DNA of 32,168 nucleotides, from contig DLMZ01000046.1 in assembly GCA_002479415.1 (NCBI GenBank), forward strand, positions 780 to 32,947. Reading direction: 5' to 3'. The notes beneath the pieces were generated by a model. It saw only the letters and a list, made by a program, of their open reading frames with translations. It did no database searches and was not told the DNA's origin. Each line of letters begins with the position of its first letter. The first letter of the stretch is position 1. The position numbers and the translations under genes are program-made. Of the stretch, positions 16,062-24,206 are shown piece after piece. The DNA is from Firmicutes bacterium UBA7523 (lineage in GTDB: Bacteria; Bacillota; Dethiobacteria; Dethiobacterales; Dethiobacteraceae).

Positions 16062-16124
16062 GGAGACGGCCTCAAATGCAAAGCCCGCTTAACAAGGGAG
16101 TGATTTGCAGCTTAAGAGGCGTCC
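16062..16124 (+). promoter_or_regulatory. Long imperfect hairpin in the leader of the deacetylase fragment
   Basis: The arms GGA..CG.CCTC (16062-16073) and GAGGCGTCC (16116-16124) enclose TGCAAA (16077-16082) pairing with TTTGCA (16104-16109) and CCC (16084-16086) pairing with GGG (16096-16098). It ends eight bases before AAGGAGG of the gene at 16148. I do not recognise a known riboswitch. The rest of the 202-base paaK-deacetylase gap is A-rich with no clear feature. Confidence 0.45.
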
Positions 16125-16147
16125 CAAAGGCATAAGGAGGGATAACC

Positions 16148-16372
16148 TTGATATTAGTGATTAACAGAAAAAAACGGGCGGTATTATACTTAGCGGCGGC
16201 GCTGCTGTTAACAGCAGCAATATTGAGCGTGTTTTGGCCCACCGTAATACTTGACGTCACGGGAAAACCGGGAAGACTTGTGCCCATTTATTACGTAGAC
16301 ACAGAAGAAAAAAAGATTGCTATCTCCTTCGATGCTTCTTGGGATGATGGCAATATAAAACACAACTATTAA
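16148..16372 (+). pseudogene. 5' fragment of a PdaB-like polysaccharide deacetylase gene, split by element insertion
   Basis: 74 codons from TTG (AAGGAGG seven bases upstream). An N-terminal membrane anchor ('AVLYLAAALLLTAAILSVFW') is followed by 'PIYYVDTEEKKIAISFDASW', the start of the NodB catalytic domain of sporulation-type polysaccharide deacetylases (PdaB family), whose first catalytic Asp is in SFDAxWG. After Trp the match stops and 'DDGNIKHNY' leads to a stop. The missing C-terminal part, about 170 residues, should lie beyond the element's other end outside the window. PdaB is made in the developing spore and is needed for stable spores in Bacillus subtilis. Confidence 0.8.
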
Positions 16373-16379
16373 GATTGGG

Positions 16380-18020
16380 TTAAAACGCCGATACTGCACT
16401 TAGTTCATTGCTTAGTTCTTTTGCTAATTCAAAAGGTGATTCAGCATTAAACGTTATCTCGTTTATACTTCCGTCCTCTCTGATAGTAATTCTGTCTACC
16501 AACCTAACTATGAGCTCACGCTCTAAATTATTGAGCGTAAAGAACTTTTCATAGGCTTTCTCGATATCCTCAATACGCTCTTCCCATCCACTGAATATTG
16601 ACGTAACCTTTTTACTCTTACCAGCCAAAGCTCCTAATTTGGTCTGTATCTCTTCCAGTTCCAGAGTATACTCATCCCTGGTTCGCTTGTATTCATCTTG
16701 TTTTATATCGCCTGCGGCATGTTCTTCGCGAAGAACCTTAAGAGTACTCTCAATAACTTCAATGCGCTTTTGCAACTTAGTAGTTTCAAGCACAGCAATG
16801 TTTTGCTGTGTTTTTTCATTATACTTCTGCTTTAAGTCTTTAAGCGTGCTTCTTACCTCAATTGTGAGCCGGTTGTATTCTTCGAGCTGTTTTAATACAA
16901 GAGTGTTTATTGTATCAGTTTTTATATAGTGATTTGTGCAATACTTTTTACTGTATTTTGCATACGTTGAGCAAAGGTAAATATCTCTGTCGCTTCTGTA
17001 CGCCATCTGAGAACCGCAATCATTACAAAAGAGCACACCAGAGTACAAATTCCCAGGCAATAGTGCCGGCGTATGACTGTTCTTAACAACCTTGCTTCTT
17101 GCCCCTACACGTTTTTGTATTAAAGCCCAAGTCTCATCGTCAATAATCTTCTCAACCGCACCCTCAACCCTTATTTGCTGTTCTTTTGGCACATTTCTTT
17201 TCTTTTTTACCTTGAAGTTTATTACCTCTGCCATATGCTGCACCAATGTACCGTTATATACTTCATGAGTAAGTATTTTACGTATTGTTGATATACTCCA
17301 AAGCCCTCTTGACGCATTACTGTTATGATAATTAATGCCTATCTGTTTCTTATAAAGAGAAGGACAAGGCGGCCCATCGGGGTCCTCGTTTAAGATTTTA
17401 GCTACAGTCTGGTAGCCATTTCCTTGAAGATATAGCTTTGCAATACGTAAAATTACTGGTCTTACGGTTTCATCAACTATCAATTTATGCTTGTCGTTCG
17501 GGTCACGTAAAAAACCATATGGAACGGTAGAGCCAGTGTATTTTCCTTCGGCCTTTTTTGCCCGGAGTGCGCTTCGCACCTTCATCGAAATGTCACGGCA
17601 ATAGTTTTCATTCATAACACCCTGAATCTGCCGCAAAATCGCCTGACGGTCATCAGATGTGTCAATCTGATCAGCAACCCCAATAAAAGAAACCCCAAAC
17701 TTCGGAAATAGTTCGGAGAAGTAAACCTCTGTCGCTACATTACGACCAAATCGGCTTGCATCCTTAGATATTACAACGTCGATGTTGCCATCCTCTATGC
17801 TTTTCTTCATGCGAAGAAACTCCGGACGCATGAAGTTGGCTCCCGTATAGTCTATATCAATATAAACATCTTCCAGCACCCAGTTTTCATTGCAATCCTT
17901 CGTTCTTTCACTAATATAAATATCTATAACTGACTGCTGACTCTTGATGCTGTCAGGCTCTTTATCATCATGGGCCCGGGAATACCGAAGGTACTTAGCG
18001 TAACGAATTGTCTTTATCAA
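16380..18020 (-). CDS. Large serine recombinase (element integrase/excisionase)
   Basis: 546 residues, complete. The N-terminal resolvase domain starts 'RYAKYLRYSRAHDDKEPDSI' with the catalytic Ser14 and continues to 'VVISKDASRFGRN' and the 'AILRQIQGVMNENYCRDIS' region. A recombinase domain follows (about 170-290, 'VPYGFLRDP', 'WSISTIRKILTHEVYNG'), then a zinc ribbon (CNDCGS... YLCS... CTNH, about 335-370) and a long coiled coil (about 380-480). This is the TnpX/TndX/phiC31 architecture that joins short att sites by double-strand breaks with a two-base core. The start is TTG with GGAGGAG about eight bases upstream. The stop lies seven bases from the disrupted deacetylase fragment, the expected position next to attL. 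Confidence 0.93.
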   Translation of the reverse strand: MIKTIRYAKYLRYSRAHDDKEPDSIKSQQSVIDIYISERTKDCNENWVLEDVYIDIDYTGANFMRPEFLRMKKSIEDGNIDVVISKDASRFGRNVATEVYFSELFPKFGVSFIGVADQIDTSDDRQAILRQIQGVMNENYCRDISMKVRSALRAKKAEGKYTGSTVPYGFLRDPNDKHKLIVDETVRPVILRIAKLYLQGNGYQTVAKILNEDPDGPPCPSLYKKQIGINYHNSNASRGLWSISTIRKILTHEVYNGTLVQHMAEVINFKVKKKRNVPKEQQIRVEGAVEKIIDDETWALIQKRVGARSKVVKNSHTPALLPGNLYSGVLFCNDCGSQMAYRSDRDIYLCSTYAKYSKKYCTNHYIKTDTINTLVLKQLEEYNRLTIEVRSTLKDLKQKYNEKTQQNIAVLETTKLQKRIEVIESTLKVLREEHAAGDIKQDEYKRTRDEYTLELEEIQTKLGALAGKSKKVTSIFSGWEERIEDIEKAYEKFFTLNNLERELIVRLVDRITIREDGSINEITFNAESPFELAKELSNELSAVSAF

Positions 18021-18065
18021 GGTTTGCTCCTCCTTTCCAAATTCCTTAGCGGGGATGAGAAAAAA

Positions 18066-18275
18066 TTAGGTTTTAGTTAGTTTGTCGCAAAAATACTTAT
18101 TAAGCTTTACATTAACCGGCTCTTTACCAGAAAAAGATATCTTGGTTTCCCCACCGTTATATTTCACCAAGTAGGGGTTGCCTACCTGCTGCAGATACAT
18201 TTTAATTCGTTCAGCAGAAGGTATAGTTAAGTCAATATTTTCATTTTTATGGTTTCCCTTTACCGCCTCCGGCAT
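18066..18275 (-). CDS. Small protein of unknown function upstream of the recombinase
   Basis: 69 residues if ATG 18275 is used, which has GAGGTGA five bases upstream; a GTG at 18284 overlaps that site and is unlikely. The sequence is hydrophilic and basic at the end, with a predicted beta-rich centre ('NPYLVKYNGGETKISFSG') and no membrane segment. I do not recognise it. Position directly before a serine recombinase on the same strand (45-base gap) fits a recombination directionality factor or a TnpW-like element protein, but nothing in the sequence proves this. Confidence 0.6.
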   Translation of the reverse strand: MPEAVKGNHKNENIDLTIPSAERIKMYLQQVGNPYLVKYNGGETKISFSGKEPVNVKLNKYFCDKLTKT

Positions 18276-18351
18276 ATGTCTCACCTCGCAACGTTTCTAA
18301 AAATGTATTAACAAGATAAGTTGTCCTATTCTTTTAATAGTTGAGCAAAAC

Positions 18352-18389
18352 AAAAAAGCTTCATTTGACATACTCCCCATAGCTGAAGC
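18352..18389 (-). terminator. Candidate terminator of the conjugation operon
   Basis: Minus strand: GCTTCA (18384-18389) pairs with TGAAGC (18358-18363) and is followed by TTTTTTG. It lies about 30 bases after the stop of the CpaE-like gene. The loop of 20 bases is large, so strength is uncertain. Confidence 0.45.
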
Positions 18390-18418
18390 AAGGGGTTTTA
18401 CGGCATAGTTAAATAAAT
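18365..18418. mobile_element. Solo end resembling an IS200/IS605-type terminal hairpin
   Basis: TTGACATACTCCCC, a short imperfect hairpin (CCCC 18375-18378 with GGGG 18392-18395, tetraloop TGAA) and then 'TTTTACGGCATAG' recall the ends of TnpB-carrying IS200/IS605 elements as I remember them. No TnpA or TnpB frame is present in the 136-base gap, so at most this is a remnant. It overlaps the terminator candidate. Confidence 0.4.
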
Positions 18419-18420
18419 TG

Positions 18421-19557
18421 TTATTTACTAAAGGGCCAGAAGCTTATTTTATTTTTTGTTTTTTGGGGAAGGATGGGGGATAGGATTTCTTCTAAGGATT
18501 CGTCTAGCTCCGCATCCCTTAAAAAGGGATTCCTTATACTCGGGACCTGATAAACACTCTTGCTGCCGACCGCTTCTTTGACATCTGCCAACGTATCTTT
18601 TGCGGCCGGGGTAAGAATCGTCCAATTCTTTATGCCGGTATTATTCTTTAGATAAGGCAAAAGATCGTATTGGCTCCAGGGGACATCTCGCAGCGTGAAA
18701 AGGACTAAGTCGGCCCTGGTCGTTTCGGAATAATAATCATGTCGCTTAACAAGCTGCAGTTTCTCTCTGCTCTCTGCCTCCAGCTCCGGTTCATATAACG
18801 CACCCATGTCCATTACAATGTAATCATATTTGCCCCCAATAACTTGTTCAATAGGGCTTTTTATTTCATCTAAGTAGAGAGTGAACCGGTTTATTTGCAG
18901 AAAAGGGGCAACTCTTTTGTGCAACTGCCCAGATATTGAATATAACACCGGGTATCTGCACATCTCAATTAACGCCACCTTTTTCTTGCAGACACCGGCA
19001 AGGTATTCTGCAACTGCGATAGCTAATGTAGTGCTGCCAGAGCCATGTCTGGCACCGCCCACAACAATGTGTCCGGTACCAACTAGTTTTTCCAGGTATA
19101 CTGTTGGTCCCTTATTCACCTTAGGAGCTTCTTCATCATGCGCCACATCCCATCGTACCGCATCAGCATAGTTTGCCGGCATTGAATCCAGCACTTTTTT
19201 TAATGCAGCAGAGATGTCAGGGTCTTCTCCATCAGCAGAGACTGCCGGCGCTACAATATCATAAACTCCCTTTGAGATAAGGGAATTTATGGTGCTGTCT
19301 CCGGGTGCCCGCCCCGGAGCAATAAGAATAATCCTGGTGCCCGGCCGGGCCACACGAAACTTTTTGACCCCGGCAATGATGTCTTCGCTTATACCGCTAT
19401 CAATGTCCAGAATTAGAAAAGAGGCGTGAACTCTGGCCGCCTCTTCCAGCTTGTGCTTAATATTGCCAATCCCCGTACTCTCATAATGAATACTTCCATC
19501 TAATACACTTAGAACTTGTTCGTAAACTTCAGGGCTACTGCATATAACGCTAAACAT
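18421..19557 (-). CDS. CpaE-like protein with degenerate P-loop, end of conjugation operon
   Basis: 378 residues. The N-terminal 130 look like a response-regulator-type fold ('FLILDIDSGISEDIIAGVKK', 'TRIILIAPG'); from about 155 a MinD/ParA-like ATPase domain begins, as in CpaE. The P-loop region reads 'VGGARHGSGSTTLAIAVAEY' (about 166-185): the invariant lysines of the deviant Walker A motif are missing, Ser standing at the GK[ST] position. A Walker B-like 'YDYIVMDMGAL' follows at about 254. ATP hydrolysis may thus be lost or changed. It starts 13 bases after the M23 peptidase gene and is last of the type IV secretion operon. A positioning or assembly role is a guess. Confidence 0.7.
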   Translation of the reverse strand: MFSVICSSPEVYEQVLSVLDGSIHYESTGIGNIKHKLEEAARVHASFLILDIDSGISEDIIAGVKKFRVARPGTRIILIAPGRAPGDSTINSLISKGVYDIVAPAVSADGEDPDISAALKKVLDSMPANYADAVRWDVAHDEEAPKVNKGPTVYLEKLVGTGHIVVGGARHGSGSTTLAIAVAEYLAGVCKKKVALIEMCRYPVLYSISGQLHKRVAPFLQINRFTLYLDEIKSPIEQVIGGKYDYIVMDMGALYEPELEAESREKLQLVKRHDYYSETTRADLVLFTLRDVPWSQYDLLPYLKNNTGIKNWTILTPAAKDTLADVKEAVGSKSVYQVPSIRNPFLRDAELDESLEEILSPILPQKTKNKISFWPFSK

Positions 19558-19570
19558 TTTCTCCCTCCTT

Positions 19571-20536
19571 TTAGAAAAAGCTCAGGGGGTCTAAAGCCCG
19601 TGTAAACCGCCTGATTTCAAAATGTAAATGGTTCCCTGTACTTTTTCCGGTACTTCCCACACCCCCTATGTAATCCCCTTGATTGAGAGTTTGGCCTTTC
19701 TTAACAGCAATAGAGTTAAGGTGATAATATCTTGTTTCATAGCCTCCGCTGTGCACAATAATAACCGCCCTTCCAGCGTTCCCCCGCCTTTCGGCCACAG
19801 AAACCTTGCCATCGGCAGCCGAAACTATGGGAGTACCTCTTGGAGCTCCAATATCCAGGCCGTTGTGAATCCCGTCTATTCCTTCGACGGGACAAACCCT
19901 TGGGCCAAATTTTGATGTAACCCTAAAGCTCTCGGGTACCGGCCAAATAAATGGGCCTGTAGGGGTAGGCACCCAGCCTTCCGGCATATCGGCGCCAACA
20001 TCTTTTAAGCTGCTTAGTCCCATCGATAGAAAATGATATGCCCACTCCTTTTGCTCGTCGCTGAAGCCCTTCATGGCCATTACATCATCTAAAGAGTACT
20101 GGCGATATTCGTAACGAACAGAGGTGCTGGTTCGCTCTACTCCCGATTCATCGGTATAAGAATGAGACTCAACGATTCTTATAACCTCAACAAAATCATT
20201 GGCTAGTGCTATTGCTCTACTCTTACTGGTTTTAGAGAAATCCTGCTCCAACAACACTGTATCTAATGCCAACATTTCTTCCCAATCAATGTTAAGACCA
20301 TATTCAGCATTAACTTCACTTGCTGCATCAACATAGAACTGAACTTGGCTTGGACGGGCAAGTGGAACTGAAACGGCCGCCACCATTGGCAAGACAAAAA
20401 AAATAGCCAAGACAGCTACGGGGATAAAGAGCAGAAGGAGAATAATCTTAAACAATTCTTCCGGCTTCTCTATGCCGAGCTGAGCCATTGACCAAGCCAA
20501 GAACTTTGCAGCAGCTTCCGCAGCTCCTGCCACCAT
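19571..20536 (-). CDS. M23 (LytM) peptidoglycan peptidase of the conjugation system
   Basis: 321 residues. An amphipathic N-terminus is followed by one membrane segment (about 30-55), an extracellular helical region with 'DVMAMKGFSDEQKEWAYHFL', and a C-terminal LytM domain. The zinc ligands are visible: HxxxD in 'HNGLDIGAPRGTP' and HxH in 'GNHLHFEIRR'. Such enzymes cut peptide cross-links to open the wall for the secretion channel, the VirB1 role in Gram-positive conjugation. ATG overlaps the VirB4 stop by one base (TAATG), so translation is coupled. There is no sign of truncation. Confidence 0.88.
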   Translation of the reverse strand: MVAGAAEAAAKFLAWSMAQLGIEKPEELFKIILLLLFIPVAVLAIFFVLPMVAAVSVPLARPSQVQFYVDAASEVNAEYGLNIDWEEMLALDTVLLEQDFSKTSKSRAIALANDFVEVIRIVESHSYTDESGVERTSTSVRYEYRQYSLDDVMAMKGFSDEQKEWAYHFLSMGLSSLKDVGADMPEGWVPTPTGPFIWPVPESFRVTSKFGPRVCPVEGIDGIHNGLDIGAPRGTPIVSAADGKVSVAERRGNAGRAVIIVHSGGYETRYYHLNSIAVKKGQTLNQGDYIGGVGSTGKSTGNHLHFEIRRFTRALDPLSFF

Positions 20537-22320
20537 TACCTTCCACCCGCCTCGCCAAAGAGTTGTGGTTCATGCGCTGCCAGTTCAATTCTTGCATGTA
20601 TACGTTTAGAACCGGCTACAAGCAGAGCTTCTGCCCTTTTGCCTTGGGATAACATTTCTTGCTCAGCCTCAGAAAGGTGCATAAGCTGTACAAGGGCCTC
20701 CAGGTCTTTTTCGCCCTGCCCCATAATCAGTTTGTAACAAGGGTTGTCCAGCAACGCTTGTCCATGCCGCCGGACGGCAGAATCGAGAAAATCGTTAATG
20801 TTCTGGCTAATAACCATTAGCGAACCGTCATATTTACGAATTCTTTTTGAAGTGTTACGCAAGAACTGCAGAGCTTGAGGCGTATCAGGGTCAACCAAAA
20901 GATATGCTTCGTCAACAGCTAAAACGATTCGCTCTCTTCTGTCGCGGCTTATTTCATTCCAAGCCCAGGATAGAATATTGAAATATTGCGCTCGCTTAAT
21001 CTCATCACTGCCCTCTTGCAGCCCAAAGACATCAAGCACAATAAAGTCACTGTTAGCTTGTACGGTTGTCGGCCCATTCCAGAGGGAACTATCTGCGCCT
21101 TCGGCGATTCTTCTAAGCAGTAAAGAAAGCTTCTTCCAATCGTCAGTATCTGGCTGCTCCTGGATTAGCTTGTATAAGTCACTAATTACCGGCCAGCGTT
21201 CATTGGGTATTGACGCGGGACTTGTATCCCAGCTTATATTGAATTTACGATATAGCTCCTCAATTAACGGCTCAAGCATTGCCAGCTCTGTATCAGATAA
21301 ATCTCTCATATATAATCGAAAAAATGTACGCAGTGTTTGAAAATGCCTGGCAACGGCTCCTTTTGCTATTTCTTCTGTGTCTTCATCTGCAGGCACCTCC
21401 CGTACCTGTAGAGGGTTTATTCGACCGCCGGCGGCCCCGCCGCAATCTATCCAACTTCCCTGTACGTTTAAGCAAAGGTCCCGATACTCGCGTTCGGGAT
21501 CTATTACGATAACTTTGCTGCCTTGGGCGAATTCGTTCGCCAGCACTTTCTTTACGGTTGTGGACTTGCCCACTCCAGGCTTACCCAGGATGGTCCAGTT
21601 GCTGTTCGTACGGTCACCGCCCCGCCGCCAGTTGTCAATTAAGATAATACCGCCATCCCTGTCTCTTCCCAGTATAATTCCTGCGCCGTCGTTGATGCCG
21701 GAGGCGGTAAAGGGGAAGCTTGCCGCAACCGTCTCAGCCGGCATGTTGCGGTTACCAACCACTGCTACTTCACTTGGGAGAACACCCCATGGGCCTGCCG
21801 CCATAAATCCGTCTTCTTGACGAAATAGCAGACTTCTCCCACGCATACCAGCACCGGCCAGGCTAGCTTCCACCCTTCTTACTCGTCGACGCAGTTTGTC
21901 ATCATCGCTTGCAACAACCATCAACACCGCAGCAAAATAAAAGACTTGCTGCTGCTCCTGGTCAATTTTCTTCATAAGCGTCTTAGCATGGTCAAGCTGT
22001 TCTTCAGCCCTCTGTACCGTTAGTGCATTGCCACCAGAATATACCCTGCTGGTTAATTCACCTATGCTTTTGTTGATTTGATCTATCAAATCCCCGGGAT
22101 CCGTAGGGGTTACGTGTATTGAGCATGTTACGCCCGGCAGCTGGGCAGCCTTAGCAATCCATCCTGGTTCCACATGTGGCGGGTAGCCAGTTATAGTAAG
22201 AACTCTTGCAACTAAATCACCAAGGACAATGGACTGACTCTGAAATTCCAAGGCGCTGGGAGAAATAATATCGTGCAAGCCGGTTAACTTTTTCTGCGTT
22301 ATCTTTTTATTTTTAGACAA
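20536..22320 (-). CDS. VirB4/TraC-type conjugation ATPase
   Basis: About 594 residues; hexameric ATPase that powers assembly and substrate transfer of the type IV secretion channel. Walker A is 'LGKPGVGKSTTVKK' (about 245-258), Walker B 'IVLAVDEAYLLVDPD', with the following 'FLRNTSKRIRKYDGSLMVISQNINDF' stretch typical of VirB4. A reading from ATG 22326 exists, but AGGAGG is only one base before it; TTG 22320 lies seven bases from the same site and is preferred. The preceding gene encodes a protein like the N-terminal VirB4/TraC region. It is flanked by that gene and the M23 peptidase in one operon. Confidence 0.92.
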   Translation of the reverse strand: MSKNKKITQKKLTGLHDIISPSALEFQSQSIVLGDLVARVLTITGYPPHVEPGWIAKAAQLPGVTCSIHVTPTDPGDLIDQINKSIGELTSRVYSGGNALTVQRAEEQLDHAKTLMKKIDQEQQQVFYFAAVLMVVASDDDKLRRRVRRVEASLAGAGMRGRSLLFRQEDGFMAAGPWGVLPSEVAVVGNRNMPAETVAASFPFTASGINDGAGIILGRDRDGGIILIDNWRRGGDRTNSNWTILGKPGVGKSTTVKKVLANEFAQGSKVIVIDPEREYRDLCLNVQGSWIDCGGAAGGRINPLQVREVPADEDTEEIAKGAVARHFQTLRTFFRLYMRDLSDTELAMLEPLIEELYRKFNISWDTSPASIPNERWPVISDLYKLIQEQPDTDDWKKLSLLLRRIAEGADSSLWNGPTTVQANSDFIVLDVFGLQEGSDEIKRAQYFNILSWAWNEISRDRRERIVLAVDEAYLLVDPDTPQALQFLRNTSKRIRKYDGSLMVISQNINDFLDSAVRRHGQALLDNPCYKLIMGQGEKDLEALVQLMHLSEAEQEMLSQGKRAEALLVAGSKRIHARIELAAHEPQLFGEAGGR

Positions 22321-22331
22321 AATCATCCCTC

Positions 22332-22961
22332 CTATCTGGCTATCGGTGGCATATATGGCCCAATATGCTCCGGAGCTCGTTCAAAAGCGCTTTGAGCCGG
22401 CACCATGAAAGTAAACAGTAAATCCAAAATACGCTTATCACTGCAAAGCTCAACACTCAATCCAGTTGAAACAATATTAGCAGCCATGTCCCTTACCTTA
22501 TTTAAAAGCTCCTCTTCCGCATAATTACCTTGCTTTGCCGCCATGATAATATAGAACTGCCTTTCGAGAGTTTCTCCACCGGCCGCCATTTCGGCGGCTT
22601 GTTTAATGTAGCCTTTGAGCAGGATCTTTCTGGTTATGTCTTGCATTTCTGTTGCCTTGTATTCCAGTCCGGCAATATAGCCGTCAAGGTCAACCGGACG
22701 ACCAATTGAAAGCCACTGAAACGATTCTTGTAAGCCATTTATTACTTCATATAAAGAAGTAATAATACGCTTTTTTTCATTACTGCTAAGAAGAGAAATA
22801 TTAATGGGCTCAACTTTTAATACGGCTACTATGCGCTGCCCCTTTAGTTGCAATATTGAATTTCTAATATCGTTTACCGGCAGCCATTCTTGAGCAGTTT
22901 TTTGCCTGATTGCAGTTTGCGCTTGTTCTTTGTTATTTCTACTGGCCTTTAGTTTTAACAC
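22332..22961 (-). CDS. TraC/TrsD-like conjugation protein
   Basis: 209 residues, no membrane segment. It shows 'WLPVNDIRNSILQLKGQRIVAVLKVEP' and 'GLQESFQWLSIGRPVDLDGYI', resembling the separate TraC/TrsD-type subunit that precedes VirB4 in Gram-positive conjugation loci and the N-terminal domain of longer VirB4 proteins. The start is GTG, overlapping the PrgI-like gene stop by one base (TAGTG), with GGAGG nine bases upstream. It ends six bases before VirB4. Its function is by context, probably a cytoplasmic partner of VirB4. Confidence 0.72.
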   Translation of the reverse strand: MLKLKASRNNKEQAQTAIRQKTAQEWLPVNDIRNSILQLKGQRIVAVLKVEPINISLLSSNEKKRIITSLYEVINGLQESFQWLSIGRPVDLDGYIAGLEYKATEMQDITRKILLKGYIKQAAEMAAGGETLERQFYIIMAAKQGNYAEEELLNKVRDMAANIVSTGLSVELCSDKRILDLLFTFMVPAQSAFERAPEHIGPYMPPIAR

Positions 22962-23266
22962 TACTCTTTGCCTCCAGTTCCAAAGTAGTACAAGTAACGC
23001 TGCTGTTTAGTACGCCAAACCTTATAGTCGTTAAATAAAGACAAGATACTTCTGCCTGTTTGAGAATCACCCTTGCCAATGAAGAATGCTGCAGCAGTTG
23101 TAAAAACTATTAAGAACGCTCTGCCAAGGCTTTGAGTAAAGAGACCAAAGAGGAAAAATAAAAATAGCCCGGCAGCAAAACCAATAAGAGTTAAAAAAAG
23201 TTCTCTCCAGCCAAAGCCAGGGAAAAACTCAAAGTGCTGCCTAACATTCCGCGGAATTAAATACAT
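22961..23266 (-). CDS. PrgI/VirB3-like membrane protein
   Basis: 101 residues. 'MYLIPRNVRQHFEFFPGFGW' precedes two adjacent membrane segments (about 27-70), then 'DSQTGRSILSLFNDYKVW' and a basic-aromatic tail. This matches PrgI family proteins, regarded as the VirB3 equivalent of Gram-positive type IV secretion, linked to VirB4. It starts four bases after the VirB6-like gene and overlaps the next gene by one base. Confidence 0.85.
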   Translation of the reverse strand: MYLIPRNVRQHFEFFPGFGWRELFLTLIGFAAGLFLFFLFGLFTQSLGRAFLIVFTTAAAFFIGKGDSQTGRSILSLFNDYKVWRTKQQRYLYYFGTGGKE

Positions 23267-23269
23267 GTT

Positions 23270-24151
23270 CTATACACCCCTTGTCATCATTTTCCGGACA
23301 ATAACCATTGTCCCCGCAGTTTGCGCAGCTCCCCCAGCGACACTACCAACGCCGCTGCTGTAAAGCATCTGTTTTAGCGTCCCAGGAGCTTTCATTGTTG
23401 CCCAGAGCCAGCCCAAGAACATCATTGCCGCAGTCACAGGATTATCACCAAAGAGTATGTTTGACATTGCATAGACCGCACCTAAAATCATGAAGATTTG
23501 AATTGCTTGTGAAAAACAAACGACCGTAAGCTCTTTTAGCCACATCCTGAAAAGTCCGCCGTCAGACCCAACTTCTTGAATAGCAAGAATTGGGCCAATA
23601 ACTGCAAGCATCCCAAGTGTGGCAGCTCGTATGAAGGTTTGAATATAAATTACTATTATTAGAACCAAGGAAACTAAAGCTGCCAGTATAATAATGAAGC
23701 TCCCCCGCACTATATAAGCTCCAAGGAAAATGAGACTAAAATCAGCGGGATCAAAGCCAACTCCGGAAAGATGCGAAATCTCAAGAGCCATAGTAGAGCC
23801 CAACATATAGAGCCAACGGACAAGCCACGGGATGCTGGCAATAATAGCAGCAGCTTTAACTGTCGAAATTAATAAGCCTCTTGGATCAGCCTCAGGGTCA
23901 CCGCTCGAATATAAAATCCAGGTTTGTAATGACTCGAGTGCCACTTTTACAGCAAGCAAAACAAATGCGATGCCTTGGGCATAAAGAATTCCCTGAACGA
24001 CAATCGGATAATCCAAAACGGTCTGTGCCATGGACATAATGCCCACCAACAGTTCGCCGAGCCATTGAACAGATTCTTCAAAGATGCCCGCAAAAAAAGA
24101 AAGAATTGCATCCGCAACTAAAATGCTAAGATGGTCGGTTATCCAACCCAA
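23270..24151 (-). CDS. VirB6/TrbL-like polytopic channel protein
   Basis: 293 residues with about six or seven membrane segments, starting 'MGWITDHLSILVADAILSFF'. Conserved-looking 'FIRAATLGMLAVIGPILAI' and 'WLKELTVVCFSQAIQIFMI' and a glycine-rich end are typical of VirB6/TrbL proteins of Gram-positive conjugative elements. It forms the inner-membrane part of the channel. The start is TTG with AAGGAGG about eight bases upstream. A strong hairpin separates it from the VirB2-like gene. Confidence 0.8.
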   Translation of the reverse strand: MGWITDHLSILVADAILSFFAGIFEESVQWLGELLVGIMSMAQTVLDYPIVVQGILYAQGIAFVLLAVKVALESLQTWILYSSGDPEADPRGLLISTVKAAAIIASIPWLVRWLYMLGSTMALEISHLSGVGFDPADFSLIFLGAYIVRGSFIIILAALVSLVLIIVIYIQTFIRAATLGMLAVIGPILAIQEVGSDGGLFRMWLKELTVVCFSQAIQIFMILGAVYAMSNILFGDNPVTAAMMFLGWLWATMKAPGTLKQMLYSSGVGSVAGGAAQTAGTMVIVRKMMTRGV

Positions 24152-24167
24152 AGTTTATTCCTCCTTG

Positions 24168-24206
24168 TTAGAATAAAGGGTTCCTACGAAGGAACCCCTA
24201 TTCTAA
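24168..24206 (-). promoter_or_regulatory. Strong hairpin between VirB2-like and VirB6-like genes
   Basis: TTAGAAT and ATTCTAA (24168-24174, 24200-24206) plus GGGTTCC and GGAACCC (24178-24184, 24191-24197) form a two-part 14-pair stem with loop TACGAA. No T tract follows, so it is more likely an mRNA-stability or partial attenuation hairpin than a full terminator. It includes the VirB2-like stop codon and ends just before the next ribosome site. Confidence 0.75.

Noticed and set aside
16062..16124. Cyclic-di-GMP riboswitch suggested by GCAAAGCC
   Set aside because: The other conserved aptamer blocks are missing.
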